From contig OZ244038.1 of the NCBI GenBank assembly GCA_965215145.1, positions 3,472,001 to 3,536,000 on the forward strand: a DNA stretch of 64,000 bases, given 5' to 3'. Shown in pieces: positions 7,900 to 15,282 of the stretch. Below the pieces are notes generated by a model, which worked only from the letters and a program-made list of their open reading frames with translations, did not search any database and was not told the DNA's origin. Positions within the stretch are counted from its first letter, which is position 1; every line of letters begins with the position of its first letter. Made by a program: the position numbers and the translations under genes. Source of the stretch: G965215145 sp965215145 (GTDB taxonomy: Bacteria > Bacteroidota > Rhodothermia > Rhodothermales > JANQRZ01).

Positions 7900-8688
7900 A
7901 TGCCGGCTCCCACGCCTCCCTCTCTCGAACCGCACGCCCCGCCCACCCCCAACCCGCCCCCCCTGTCCCGACGCCCTCTCTCCGAGCGGGCGCAGGAGAC
8001 GGCGAAGCGGCGGGACCTCCGCCCGCTCCTGCTCCTCGTCCTCCTGGCCGGCGCCGCGTGGGGCTTCGTCGAGCTCGGCGACGCCGTCTCGGACGGCGAC
8101 ACGCTGACGTGGGACGAGCAGCTCCTCCTCGCCTTCCGCGCCGACGGCGACCCCGACGACCCCATCGGCTCGCACGCCGTCGAGAGCGCCGTCCGCGACG
8201 TGACGGCGCTGGGCAGCGTGACGGTGATCGTGTTCCTCACGCTCACGACCGTCGGGTTCTTCCTGCTGAGCCGGCGCCCGCGCATGGCGGCCTACGTCGT
8301 CGCGGCCGTGGGCGGGGGGATGGCGCTGAGCTACGGGCTGAAGTTCCTCTACGACCGGACGCGGCCGGACCTCCTCCCGCCGGAGGTGCTCCCCGGCGAC
8401 CCCAGCTTCCCGAGCGGGCACGCCGCCGCGGCCACCATCGTCTACCTCACGCTCGCGGTGGTCCTAGCGCGGTCGCTGCCGCGGCACGAGATGAAGGTCT
8501 ACGTCGTCGGGCTCGGCGCGCTGCTGGCGCTGGCCGTCGGCGTCAGCCGCGTCTACCTCGGCGTGCACTGGCCGACGGACGTGCTGGCGGGCTGGACGAT
8601 CGGGGCGGCGTGGGCGCTGCTGTGTTGGCAGGCCGAGCGGATGCTCCAGCGCCGCGGCCTCGTCGAGGGCGAGGCGGCGCCGGCCTGA
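7900..8688 (+). CDS. PAP2-family membrane phosphatase
   Basis: 262 aa, inner membrane. The three PAP2 signature motifs are complete: KFLYDRTRP (about 148-156), PSGH (171-174) and SRVYLGVHWPTD (about 213-224). This predicts a histidine-dependent lipid or polyprenyl pyrophosphate phosphatase. The ATG at 7900 gives a short proline-rich cytoplasmic N-terminus before the first membrane helix (about 42-60). A TAGTTTGG box at 7860-7867 resembles the Bacteroidota -7 element but with one base fewer in the spacer, so a promoter of its own is only possible. The stop at 8688 lies 1 nt from the far end of the convergent RAYT pseudogene. Confidence 0.9.
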   Translation: MPAPTPPSLEPHAPPTPNPPPLSRRPLSERAQETAKRRDLRPLLLLVLLAGAAWGFVELGDAVSDGDTLTWDEQLLLAFRADGDPDDPIGSHAVESAVRDVTALGSVTVIVFLTLTTVGFFLLSRRPRMAAYVVAAVGGGMALSYGLKFLYDRTRPDLLPPEVLPGDPSFPSGHAAAATIVYLTLAVVLARSLPRHEMKVYVVGLGALLALAVGVSRVYLGVHWPTDVLAGWTIGAAWALLCWQAERMLQRRGLVEGEAAPA

Positions 8689-8689
8689 G

Positions 8690-9278
8690 TCACCGGGGAC
8701 AGGGAGCGCTCAGCGGATAGAGCGAATCACGGTACCACCGCAGCGGGTTCTCCTCGACGTACCGCCGCGCCAGCAGCAGCGCGCTCGCCGCGGACGACGC
8801 GGTCCCAGTAGCTTCGCTGCCACGTAAACGGGAGACCCCGTTCTTGGCGGATGTTCCGGGTGGCCCGTGCCTTGAAGGCGCGCACGACCTTTCCCAGCGT
8901 CGTCCGCGAATCGGCCATCAGCCCACGCTCCCTCCCGAAGGCGCTTAGGATCGGCGTAGTAGGGGCGTGATCAATCACGCCCCTACGGTCGGGGCCACCG
9001 TCCTCCATGATGCCGACGATACCGTGGACGTGGTTCGGCATCACCACGAAGGCGTCGAGCACGACATCCTCGAACAGGGCGGGCAGGCCGTTCCAGCTCT
9101 GCTGCACCGCGCGCCCCGCTTCACTCAACACAATCGCCCCGTCTACGACTTCCCCGAGGAGGCACGCCCGCTCGTGGGTGCAGACGGTGACGAAGTACCA
9201 GCCGCCGGCGTATCCGTGGCCCGGCAGGCGGACAGCGCGGCGGTGGTGACGGGCAGGATCGAAGCGGGAGTGCGGCAT
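8690..9278 (-). pseudogene. REP-associated tyrosine transposase (RAYT), C-terminally frameshifted
   Basis: IS200-like Y1 transposase of the TnpA-REP family. Visible: WYFVTVCTHER near the N-terminus, the MPNHVHGIVGI motif that carries the HUH-type histidine pair, and near the end FTWQRSYWDRVVRGE, where the tyrosine nucleophile is expected earlier in the helix region. The start is the ATG at 9278. The frame as written stops at 8727 after a nonsense tail. Shifting frame by 1 nt near 8780-8787 gives ARRYVEENPLRWYRDSLYPL, the usual RAYT ending, with its stop at 8690-8692. The C-terminus is therefore frameshifted. A 28-bp palindrome (8959-8986) is translated within the gene, and a palindrome array lies 36 nt upstream. 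RAYTs are single-copy housekeeping-like transposases tied to REP elements. Confidence 0.85.
8959..8986. repeat. REP-like palindrome R1, inside the RAYT gene
   Basis: Perfect inverted repeat: arms GTAGGGGCGTGAT and ATCACGCCCCTAC around a 2-nt centre (CA). It is translated in frame as part of the RAYT (around RRGVIDHAPT), an insertion relative to ordinary family members between the MPNHVHGIV motif and the C-terminal part. Confidence 0.85.
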
Positions 9279-9313
9279 GCCTGCTAAACGCGCGGATGGC
9301 ACGTCTGCAACCC

Positions 9314-9434
9314 GTAGGGGCGTGGTTCATCACGCCCCAGATCATCACGCCCCAGATCATCACGCCCCAGATCATCACGCCCCAGATCATCACGCCCCAG
9401 ATCATCACGTGGGCGCGATGAATCGCGCCCCTAC
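9314..9434. repeat. REP-derived tandem array R2 at the 5' side of the RAYT
   Basis: It opens with a REP left arm (GTAGGGGCGTG, 9314-9324). It continues as exact 15-nt units; the CACGCCCCAG core starts at 9331, 9346, 9361, 9376 and 9391. It closes with a REP-like palindrome, GGGCGCGAT (9411-9419) and ATCGCGCCC (9422-9430), plus CTAC. The final CTA (9431-9433) is the TAG stop codon of the convergent-side amidohydrolase gene. The whole block looks like one REP pair whose inner arm has been amplified. Confidence 0.85.
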
Positions 9435-10753
9435 TGCGGGCGGAGCGGGAACGCGACGGGCTCGCCGCCTTCCTTGTAGACCCGCCCGCCCTGCATCACG
9501 AACGCCACCTCCCCCATCGCCGTGATGTCCGAGAGCGGGTCGCGGGGGACGGCGACGACGTCGGCGAGGGCGCCGGCCCGCAGCGTCCCGAGGTCGTCGG
9601 CGCCGAGGAGGTCGGCGGCGTGGACGGTGGCGGCGCGGATGGCCTCCATCGCCGGCATCCCGGCCTCGACCATGTACGCGAACTCGAGCCAGTTGCGGCC
9701 GTGGCGGAACACCCCGGCGTCGGTCCCGAACGCGATCGGCACGCCGGCGCGGTACGCCTTCGCGAACGTCCCCTGGATCACCGGGCCTACTTCTAGCGCC
9801 TTCGGCACGACGATGTCGGCGTAGTACCCCTCGATCCGCGCGGAGTCGGCGACGCTGCGGCCGGCGGTGATGGTGGGGACGAGGTAGGTCCCGCGCTCGC
9901 GCATCAGCCGCATCGTCTCCTCGCTCATGTACGTCCCGTGCTCGATGGAGGCGACGCCAGCGCGGACGGCCCGCTGCATCCCCTCGTCGCCGTGGGCGTG
10001 GGCGGCTACCTTCAGCCCGTGGTCGGCGGCGGTCTCGACGACGGCGCGGATCTCGTCCTCCTTGAAGTGCGGCCCGCCGGCGTCGCCTTGCAGGGAGAGC
10101 ACGCCGCCGGTGGAGGTGATCTTGATGAGGTCGGCCCCGCGCTTGACGGCGATCCGCGTGGCGCGGGCGGCGGAGTCGACGCCGTCGATCACGCCGTCGG
10201 CCTCGGTCGGGACGCCGAGGATGTCCTCGCGGTACGAGTTCGTGGGGTCGGCGTGGCCGCCGGTGACGGCGAGGCTCTTGCCGGCGACGAACATCCGCGG
10301 CCCGACGATGTCGCCGCGCTCGACGGCCCGCTTGAGCGCGAGGTCCACGCCCTCGAGGCCGCCCACGTCGCGGACGGCGGTGAAGCCGTGCATGAGGGTG
10401 ACGTAGGCGAACTGGCTCGCGCGGAGGGCCTGGTCGGCCGGCGTCATGCGGAAGCGGTCGATGTAGCCGCCCTTGCGGCTCTCGCCGCCGAGGTGGGTGT
10501 GGCTGTCGATCAGGCCCGGCATGCAGGTCGCGTCGCGCAGGTCGACCACGCGGTCGCCGCGTTGCGCCTCCGCGAACCCGGCCTCGACGGCGGCGACCCG
10601 CTCGCCCTCGACGACGACGGTCTGCTGCGGCATCGGCTCCATCGAGACGCCGGGGTTCAGCAGCGTGCCGCAGTGGAGGAGCGTCCGCCCCTGCGCGAGC
10701 GCGGCGGGGGCGAGCAGAACAGCGGAGAGGGTGAGCGGGAGGAGGCGCTTCAT
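9431..10753 (-). CDS. Secreted metal-dependent amidohydrolase
   Basis: 440 aa from the ATG at 10753, which begins a clear signal peptide (MKRLLPLTLSAVLLAPAALAQ). The mature part is an amidohydrolase TIM barrel. Metal ligands are visible as DSHTHLGG (HxH), the lysine of LIKITSTGG (candidate carboxylated Lys), the histidines of AAHAHGDEG and SIEHGTYM, and the aspartate of FGTDAG. This matches the Xaa-Pro dipeptidase / imidazolonepropionase-like group of periplasmic hydrolases found in many Bacteroidota; the substrate cannot be assigned. Its TAG stop is formed by the end of the REP-derived array at 9431-9433, so the extreme C-terminus has been reshaped by that repeat. Confidence 0.85.
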   Translation of the reverse strand: MKRLLPLTLSAVLLAPAALAQGRTLLHCGTLLNPGVSMEPMPQQTVVVEGERVAAVEAGFAEAQRGDRVVDLRDATCMPGLIDSHTHLGGESRKGGYIDRFRMTPADQALRASQFAYVTLMHGFTAVRDVGGLEGVDLALKRAVERGDIVGPRMFVAGKSLAVTGGHADPTNSYREDILGVPTEADGVIDGVDSAARATRIAVKRGADLIKITSTGGVLSLQGDAGGPHFKEDEIRAVVETAADHGLKVAAHAHGDEGMQRAVRAGVASIEHGTYMSEETMRLMRERGTYLVPTITAGRSVADSARIEGYYADIVVPKALEVGPVIQGTFAKAYRAGVPIAFGTDAGVFRHGRNWLEFAYMVEAGMPAMEAIRAATVHAADLLGADDLGTLRAGALADVVAVPRDPLSDITAMGEVAFVMQGGRVYKEGGEPVAFPLRPQ

Positions 10754-10767
10754 CAGAGCATGGCGGT

Positions 10768-10800
10768 GGTGGGAGCGGGCACGATACGCCCGTTCCCACC
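10768..10800. repeat. Strong hairpin between two minus-strand genes
   Basis: GGTGGGAGCGGGC (10768-10780) pairs with GCCCGTTCCCACC (10788-10800), 13 bp with one G-U, around a 7-nt loop. It lies between the DUF302 stop and the amidohydrolase start. The inner part resembles the centre of the REP elements (GGGCACGAT), so it may be a diverged member or a terminator for the DUF302 gene. Confidence 0.55.
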
Positions 10801-10822
10801 GACCCGGCAACGCTTCCCGACG

Positions 10823-11734
10823 TTACCCGTCCGCTCCGGCCGCCGTCGCGGCGAGGCCCGAGAGCGCCGTGGCGATCTGTCCGAGCACGTCGTCCTGCCC
10901 CTCAATGCCGTGGCGCTCGGCGAGGTACGACGGGCGGTTGTAGACCACGAACGTCCGGCCCTCGGCGTCGGTGTAGACGAGCGCCTTCTGCGGGAGGTCC
11001 ACGGCGACGCTCCGCTCGGCCTGCATCAGCGGCGTCCCGAGCGCGGGGTTGCCGAAGACGAGGAGCCGCGTTGGGCGGAGGTCCATCCCCACGCCCGCGG
11101 CGTTGGCCGCGTGGTCGAGCTCGGCGATGATCGAGAGGTCCGGGTTGGCCTCGACGGCGCTCCGCAGCCGCCCGAAGGTGGTCGCGGCGTCGGCGTCGCT
11201 CTCGACCGCGATGAGGCCCTCGCCGCTGTCGATGGTCGTGGCGGGGTTCTCCGTGACCGTCCCGTCCGAGCCCCCCTCGGCGAACGTCTCCAGCGCCGTC
11301 GCGATCTGGTCCAGCGTGGGGACCCCGCCGACGTCGTGGCGGCGGACGAGGTACTCGGTGGTGTTGTAGGCCACGATCACGTCGCCGTCGCCGTGTTCGT
11401 AGACGAGCATCTTCTGCGGGAGGTCGATGCCGGCGCCCTGCTCGGCCTGCATCAGCGGGGTCCCGAGCGCGGGGTTGCCGAAGAGGATGACCTCGGTGGG
11501 CGGAAGGCTGAGGCCGGCGCCCATCGCATTCTGCGCGTGGTCCACGCGCGCGATGACGGAGACGGCGTCGTTCCCGTCGAGGAGGTCCATGATCCGGTCG
11601 GCCGTGGCGCCGACGCCGAAGCCGCTCTCGGCGGCGGCGAGGCCGGCGGCGTCGGCGAAGCCGGCCGGGGCGTCGTCGCCGTCGCTGTCGCAGCCGGCGG
11701 CGACGAACACGAGGGCGAGGAGGAGTCGAGGCAT
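10823..11734 (-). CDS. Lipoprotein with two tandem DUF302 domains
   Basis: 303 aa. The ATG at 11734 starts a lipoprotein signal (LALVFVAAGC, lipid-anchored Cys14). Two DUF302 repeats follow (about 30-160 and 170-300), each with the family core: a histidine in VDHAQNAMG or LDHAANAAG, then FGNPALGTPLMQAE and LPQKxLVY. DUF302 proteins are often found with heme/copper or thiol-redox genes, but no function is established. The two copies are diverged, so the duplication is old. Located between dusB and the amidohydrolase on the same strand; the hairpin at 10768-10800 separates it from the latter. Confidence 0.85.
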   Translation of the reverse strand: MPRLLLALVFVAAGCDSDGDDAPAGFADAAGLAAAESGFGVGATADRIMDLLDGNDAVSVIARVDHAQNAMGAGLSLPPTEVILFGNPALGTPLMQAEQGAGIDLPQKMLVYEHGDGDVIVAYNTTEYLVRRHDVGGVPTLDQIATALETFAEGGSDGTVTENPATTIDSGEGLIAVESDADAATTFGRLRSAVEANPDLSIIAELDHAANAAGVGMDLRPTRLLVFGNPALGTPLMQAERSVAVDLPQKALVYTDAEGRTFVVYNRPSYLAERHGIEGQDDVLGQIATALSGLAATAAGADG

Positions 11735-11795
11735 GGAAAGGCAGGGCGGGGGGTTCAGGCTTGAGCGCCCCCCAACGCGCCGGGGGGTCTGCGCG

Positions 11796-12908
11796 TTACG
11801 CCTGGGCAGGGGCTTCTGCCCTCTTGCTCGGCTTTTGCCCCGGCTGCGGGAGGTCGGCCTTCGCGGCACGGACGGCGGCGGGGCGCTCCGGGAGCTTGGC
11901 GGGCGTCGCGGCGCGGGCCACCGGCACGCGGGGCGCGGCGTCCTCCGGGCGCCAGTTCAGCAGGACCTCCAGCACGCCGTCCAGCGCCTCGTGCTGCATG
12001 AGGAGCTGGCGGAGCTGGCTCGCGTTGCGGTGGCCCTTGAAGTAGCCGCCGTAGTGCCGCCGCATCTCCAGGACCCCCTTCCGCTCGCCCAGCCACTCGG
12101 CCTTCATCTGGACGTGCTCGGCGACGACGGCGACGCGCTCGGCCCACGTCGGCGGGGGCGGCACCTCGCCGGTCTCCAGGAACGCGCGGGCGTCGCGGAA
12201 CACCCACGGGTTGCCGATGGCGCCGCGCCCGATCATCACCGCATCCACGCCCGTCTCGTCGAACATCGCCTTCACCTGCTCCGGCCCGAAGGCGTCGCCG
12301 TTGCCGATCAGCGGGATGTCCTTCACGCCCTCCTCCTTGATCCGGCGGAGCCACGGCCAGCGCGCCTCGCCGCGGTACATCTGCGCCCTGGTCCGCGCGT
12401 GCACGGCCAACGCCGCGATGCCCGTCTCCTCCAGCATCCGCGCGACCTCCACGATCCGGATCGAGTCGTCGTTCCAGCCGAGCCGGGTCTTGACGGTGAC
12501 GGGCCGCGTGGCCTCCTCGATCACGGCCGTGGTGATGGCCTGCATCTTGGGGAGGTTCCGGAGGATGCCGGCGCCGCCGTCCTTGCAGACGACCTTCCTG
12601 ACGGGGCACCCGAAGTTGATGTCGATGAGGTCCGGCCCGGCGCGGTCGGTGATGCGGGCGGCCTCGCGGACCTGCTCGACGTCGCCGCCGAAGATCTGGA
12701 TCCCGACGGGCCGCTCCTCGTCGTAGATGTCGAGCTTCTGGACGGAGTCGTGCGCGCCGTACATCAGCCCGCCCGAGGAGATGAACTCGGTGTACACGAG
12801 GTCCGCCCCGAGCCGCTTGCAGAGCAGCCGGAAGGGGGGGTCGCTCACGTCCTCCATCGGGGCGAGGAGGAGCGGGCGCGCGGGCAGCCGGATCGGGCCG
12901 ATGGTCAT
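11796..12908 (-). CDS. dusB: tRNA-dihydrouridine synthase B
   Basis: 370 aa. A flavin-dependent enzyme that reduces uridines in the tRNA D-loop. The Dus TIM barrel is complete: N-terminal LLLAPMEDVSDPPFR, FMN-binding IQIFGG, the signature DINFGCPVRKVV with catalytic Cys, VKTRLGW, VHARTRAQMY, LIGNGD and MIGRGAIGNPW. The C-terminus carries about 50 extra Ala/Pro/Lys-rich residues beyond the family end. These could be a disordered tail specific to this lineage. It is the first gene of a minus-strand group; heptamer array H2 lies directly upstream. Confidence 0.93.
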   Translation of the reverse strand: MTIGPIRLPARPLLLAPMEDVSDPPFRLLCKRLGADLVYTEFISSGGLMYGAHDSVQKLDIYDEERPVGIQIFGGDVEQVREAARITDRAGPDLIDINFGCPVRKVVCKDGGAGILRNLPKMQAITTAVIEEATRPVTVKTRLGWNDDSIRIVEVARMLEETGIAALAVHARTRAQMYRGEARWPWLRRIKEEGVKDIPLIGNGDAFGPEQVKAMFDETGVDAVMIGRGAIGNPWVFRDARAFLETGEVPPPPTWAERVAVVAEHVQMKAEWLGERKGVLEMRRHYGGYFKGHRNASQLRQLLMQHEALDGVLEVLLNWRPEDAAPRVPVARAATPAKLPERPAAVRAAKADLPQPGQKPSKRAEAPAQA

Positions 12909-12916
12909 GGGGAGGC

Positions 12917-12982
12917 TGTTGCGTGTCCCGTATTGCGTGTTGGCCTACTCCTGAGCCAACACGCATCACGCAATACGCAATA
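12917..12982. repeat. Heptamer array H2 (two opposed arms)
   Basis: Left arm 12917-12944 is four heptamers in register (TGTTGCG, TGTCCCG, then TATTGCG, TGTTGGC). After a 10-nt spacer the right arm 12955-12982 is four heptamers of complementary sequence (GCCAACA, CGCATCA, then CGCAATA twice). The arms could fold into a long imperfect hairpin. It sits in the divergent space upstream of dusB. Confidence 0.8.
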
Positions 12983-13060
12983 GAGTCCCCCTGTTCCGCC
13001 TCTGCCGTAACCTCACGCGGCTGGGCGGCGTAGGCATCCCCGTCTCTGCCGCCTCCCCCG

Positions 13061-13291
13061 ATGCTCGAACTCGTCGCCGCCGCCTCCCTCCTCGGGCTCT
13101 CGAAGTCCGTCCTGATCGCGCTCTTGGCCGTGCTCAACGGCGTCCTCGCGCTGCTGGCCTCCATCGCCGTCTGGAAGACCTACCTCGTCGTCGGCGCGAA
13201 GGTCGCGCTGACGGTCCTCATCTGCATCCCCATCGTCGGCATCCTGATCTACGTCGTGTGGGGCCAGAAGAAGGTCCGCGAGGCACGGTGA
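13061..13291 (+). CDS. Small two-helix membrane protein
   Basis: 76 aa with two hydrophobic segments (about 4-40 and 47-68) and a basic C-terminus (WGQKKVREAR). The pattern resembles the phospholipase D N-terminal-like (PLDc_N) small membrane proteins, like the next gene, but the similarity is weak. No catalytic residues. Probably an inner-membrane protein of unknown role. The paired arrangement with the next gene, 72 nt apart and on the same strand, suggests an old duplication. Confidence 0.6.
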   Translation: MLELVAAASLLGLSKSVLIALLAVLNGVLALLASIAVWKTYLVVGAKVALTVLICIPIVGILIYVVWGQKKVREAR

Positions 13292-13303
13292 GGTTCAGCA
13301 AAC

Positions 13304-13320
13304 GAAGGCAGAGGGCAGAA
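13304..13320. repeat. Short heptamer array
   Basis: GAAGGCA and GAGGGCA followed by a partial unit, in 7-nt register, between two small + strand genes. The unit matches the array at 15144-15171. Confidence 0.5.
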
Positions 13321-13363
13321 GGGCTCGCTGCTGACCCCTCTCCTTTCGCCCCCACTTCAGCCG

Positions 13364-13630
13364 ATGCGCCGTTTCCAAGCCCTCCTTCCCGCACTCCTGC
13401 TCGGCACGTTCGCCCTCGTCCTAACGGGCTGCGCAGACGGCAACCTCGTCGAGCTGGTCAGCCGGCCGTGGGCGTGGGGGCCGTGCACGTTCGTCCTCGT
13501 CATCCTCGACGTGCTCGCCCTCCTGCAGGTCTGGCGGAGCGGGCGCAGCGACGGCAGCAAGGTGCTGTGGACGGCGCTGATCGTGCTGTTCCCCGTCGGC
13601 GGGCTGCTGCTGTACTACTTCTTCGGGTGA
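13364..13630 (+). CDS. PLDc_N-like small membrane lipoprotein
   Basis: 88 aa. The N-terminus reads as a signal with a possible lipobox (LVLTGCADG, Cys at about 22). Two transmembrane segments follow, ending in KVLWTALIVLFPVGGLLLYYFFG, a good match to the PLDc_N domain, a short membrane module found alone or before phospholipase D domains. Function unknown. The ATG at 13364 follows the previous stop by 72 nt, with a short heptamer array in between. Confidence 0.65.
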   Translation: MRRFQALLPALLLGTFALVLTGCADGNLVELVSRPWAWGPCTFVLVILDVLALLQVWRSGRSDGSKVLWTALIVLFPVGGLLLYYFFG

Positions 13631-13669
13631 GACCGGCGCCCCCTCTGGGCCGAGGACGTTTGACGCACC

Positions 13670-13697
13670 GTAGGGGCGTACTGCAATACGCCCCTAC
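13670..13697. repeat. REP-like palindrome R3
   Basis: 28 nt; GTAGGGGCGTA and TACGCCCCTAC arms around a 6-nt centre whose TGCA core is itself palindromic. It sits between convergent genes (the PLDc_N-like gene and crcB), where it may also end transcription. Confidence 0.85.
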
Positions 13698-13721
13698 CGC
13701 CACCTCCGGGCATAGATAGCA

Positions 13722-14096
13722 TCAGGCCAGCGCCCGCCCGATCCACAGCCCGAGACCGACGGCGGCGAGTCCGAGCACGACGCTGCCGGCGGCGTTGAGC
13801 AGGGCGAGCCCCGGCCGCCCCGCCTCCCACAGCGCTGCCGTCTCGAGGCTGAACGCGCTGAAGGTGGTGAACGCCCCGAGAAACCCCGTCACGAGCGCGA
13901 GCCGGACGGCAACAGGCTGCTCCAAGAGCGTCGGCAGCGCGAGGCCGATCAGGAACGAGCCGGCGAGGTTGACGGCCCACGTCCCCACCGGGAACGGCCC
14001 GCCCCACAGCCGCAGCGCCACGAGGCCGACGCCGTAGCGCGCCACCGCGCCGACGGCGCCACCGAGAGCGACGGCGAGGAGGGCTCGGAGCTCCAC
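13722..14096 (-). CDS. crcB: Fluoride efflux channel CrcB/Fluc
   Basis: 124 aa, four membrane helices, inner membrane. Motifs of the Fluc family are present: GGAVGAVARYGVG at the N-terminus, GTWAVNLAGSFLIG, and the GFLGAFTTFSAFSLE stretch, which carries the Phe and Thr/Ser residues of the fluoride path. The protein exports fluoride as a dimer. The start is a GTG at 14096, three nt after the upstream lipoprotein stop, so the two are probably co-transcribed. No fluoride (crcB) riboswitch could be recognised upstream, as would be expected if the leader belongs to the preceding gene. Confidence 0.92.
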   Translation of the reverse strand: MELRALLAVALGGAVGAVARYGVGLVALRLWGGPFPVGTWAVNLAGSFLIGLALPTLLEQPVAVRLALVTGFLGAFTTFSAFSLETAALWEAGRPGLALLNAAGSVVLGLAAVGLGLWIGRALA

Positions 14097-14098
14097 GC

Positions 14099-15142
14099 TC
14101 AGCCCGCTGCGGCTGCGGTGTCCGGCGCCGGGTTCGCGTCGAGGAACGCCGGGCCGCGACCCTTGACGCGCTCGCTCCAGGCGCGCATCCAGCCCGGCCC
14201 CTCCTCTCGCAGCCGCTCCCAGTCCATCTCCATCGCGGGGATCTCGTCCCGCATCCAATCGGGGAGGTCCCCAGCCGGGAGGTCGGTGCGGACGGGGAGG
14301 CGGTGGAAGCGGTGGGCCTGGTCCAGGAGCGCCTCCTCGCTCGTCACGAACTCGTAGAACTCGCGGGCGCGCTCGGGATTCGGCGCGCCGGCGGGGATGG
14401 CGATGCCGTCCACGAGCACCGGCGTCCCCTCCTCCGGGACGATCCACGAGAACGGGTACCCGAAGCGGCTGGCCTGGAGGTAGGCGTCGGGCATGTTCCA
14501 GAGGGTCACGTCGGCCTCGCCGCGTGCGAGCATGAGGTAGAGCTGCGTCGGGTCGGCGGGGTACGCCTTCGTGTTCCGGTCGAGCCGGGCGAGCCAGCGC
14601 ATCCCCGCCTCCTCTCCCCCGGCCCGCTCGATCATCGCCCCGAAGAGGGTCCGCATCGTGCCGGAGCGGACGGGCTCGCGGATGGCGACGCGCTCGGCGA
14701 ACCGGGCGTCGAGGAGGTCGTCCCAGCCGGTCGGCGCCTCGGAGGAGTCCACGGCCTCGTGGTTGTACATGATGACCTCCGGCGTGCGGTACGTGCCGTA
14801 CCAGCGGTCCTCGGGGTCGCGCGCCTCGGCGGGGACGGCGTCGGCCCAGGTTGGGCGGTAGGGTTCGAGGAGCCCCTGCTCGGCGGCCTCGGCGAACATC
14901 GTCTGCGGCGCGCCCCACCACACGCTCGCCTGCGGGTTCGTGGCCTCGGTGCGGACGCGGTCGAACGCCTCCTGGCTGCCCATGTCGAGCCACTGCACGT
15001 CCACGTCGGGGTGCTCCGCCTCGAACGCCTCCTCGTAGGCCTCCAGCAGGTCCTTGCCGTGGGGCGAGTAGACGACGAGGGTCTCGCGGTCGTCGCACCC
15101 GGCGAGCAGGAGCACGGCAAAGCAGAGAAGGGGGAGGCGCAT
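14099..15142 (-). CDS. ABC-transporter solute-binding lipoprotein (iron/spermidine-like)
   Basis: 347 aa. A lipoprotein signal (LCFAVLLLAGC, Cys16) precedes a periplasmic binding protein fold: ETLVVYSPHGKDLLEAYEEAF at the mature N-terminus, then WWGAPQTMFAEAAEQGLL and MYNHEAV. The sequence resembles AfuA/FutA-type ferric or related binding proteins. No permease or ATPase gene is beside it, so its transporter is elsewhere or it has another role. It overlaps in organisation with crcB (3-nt gap). Heptamer array H3 lies directly upstream of its ATG. Confidence 0.8.
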   Translation of the reverse strand: MRLPLLCFAVLLLAGCDDRETLVVYSPHGKDLLEAYEEAFEAEHPDVDVQWLDMGSQEAFDRVRTEATNPQASVWWGAPQTMFAEAAEQGLLEPYRPTWADAVPAEARDPEDRWYGTYRTPEVIMYNHEAVDSSEAPTGWDDLLDARFAERVAIREPVRSGTMRTLFGAMIERAGGEEAGMRWLARLDRNTKAYPADPTQLYLMLARGEADVTLWNMPDAYLQASRFGYPFSWIVPEEGTPVLVDGIAIPAGAPNPERAREFYEFVTSEEALLDQAHRFHRLPVRTDLPAGDLPDWMRDEIPAMEMDWERLREEGPGWMRAWSERVKGRGPAFLDANPAPDTAAAAG

Positions 15143-15143
15143 C

Positions 15144-15171
15144 GGCAGCAGGCGGCAGGCAGAGGGCAGAA
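15144..15171. repeat. Heptamer array H3
   Basis: Four heptamers of the form GGCNGNN in register (GGCAGCA at 15144, GGCGGCA at 15151, then GGCAGAG, GGCAGAA), starting one base beyond the start codon of the minus-strand binding protein. Confidence 0.7.
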
Positions 15172-15254
15172 AATACGGAGCGGCTGCTCAGAACCTCCCG
15201 GCCTCCCACTCGTGCCAGCCGCGTTCGCTGCTCAGATGCGGCCCCGAGCACCCC

Positions 15255-15282
15255 TACGCAATACGCACTACGAATTACGCTC
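15255..15282. repeat. Heptamer array H4 abutting a start codon
   Basis: Four heptamers of the form TACGNNN (first two TACGCAA, TACGCAC) occupy exactly 28 nt and end at the base before the ATG at 15283. The array therefore takes the place of the ribosome-binding region; no purine-rich SD is present. Confidence 0.8.

Noticed and set aside
9331..9405. A CRISPR-like array of regular repeats
   Set aside because: The units are 15 nt with no unique spacers and no cas genes nearby; they derive from a palindrome arm.
9121..9408. A repetitive MIWGV pentapeptide protein
   Set aside because: It is the translation of the 15-nt tandem array; no start signal or family.
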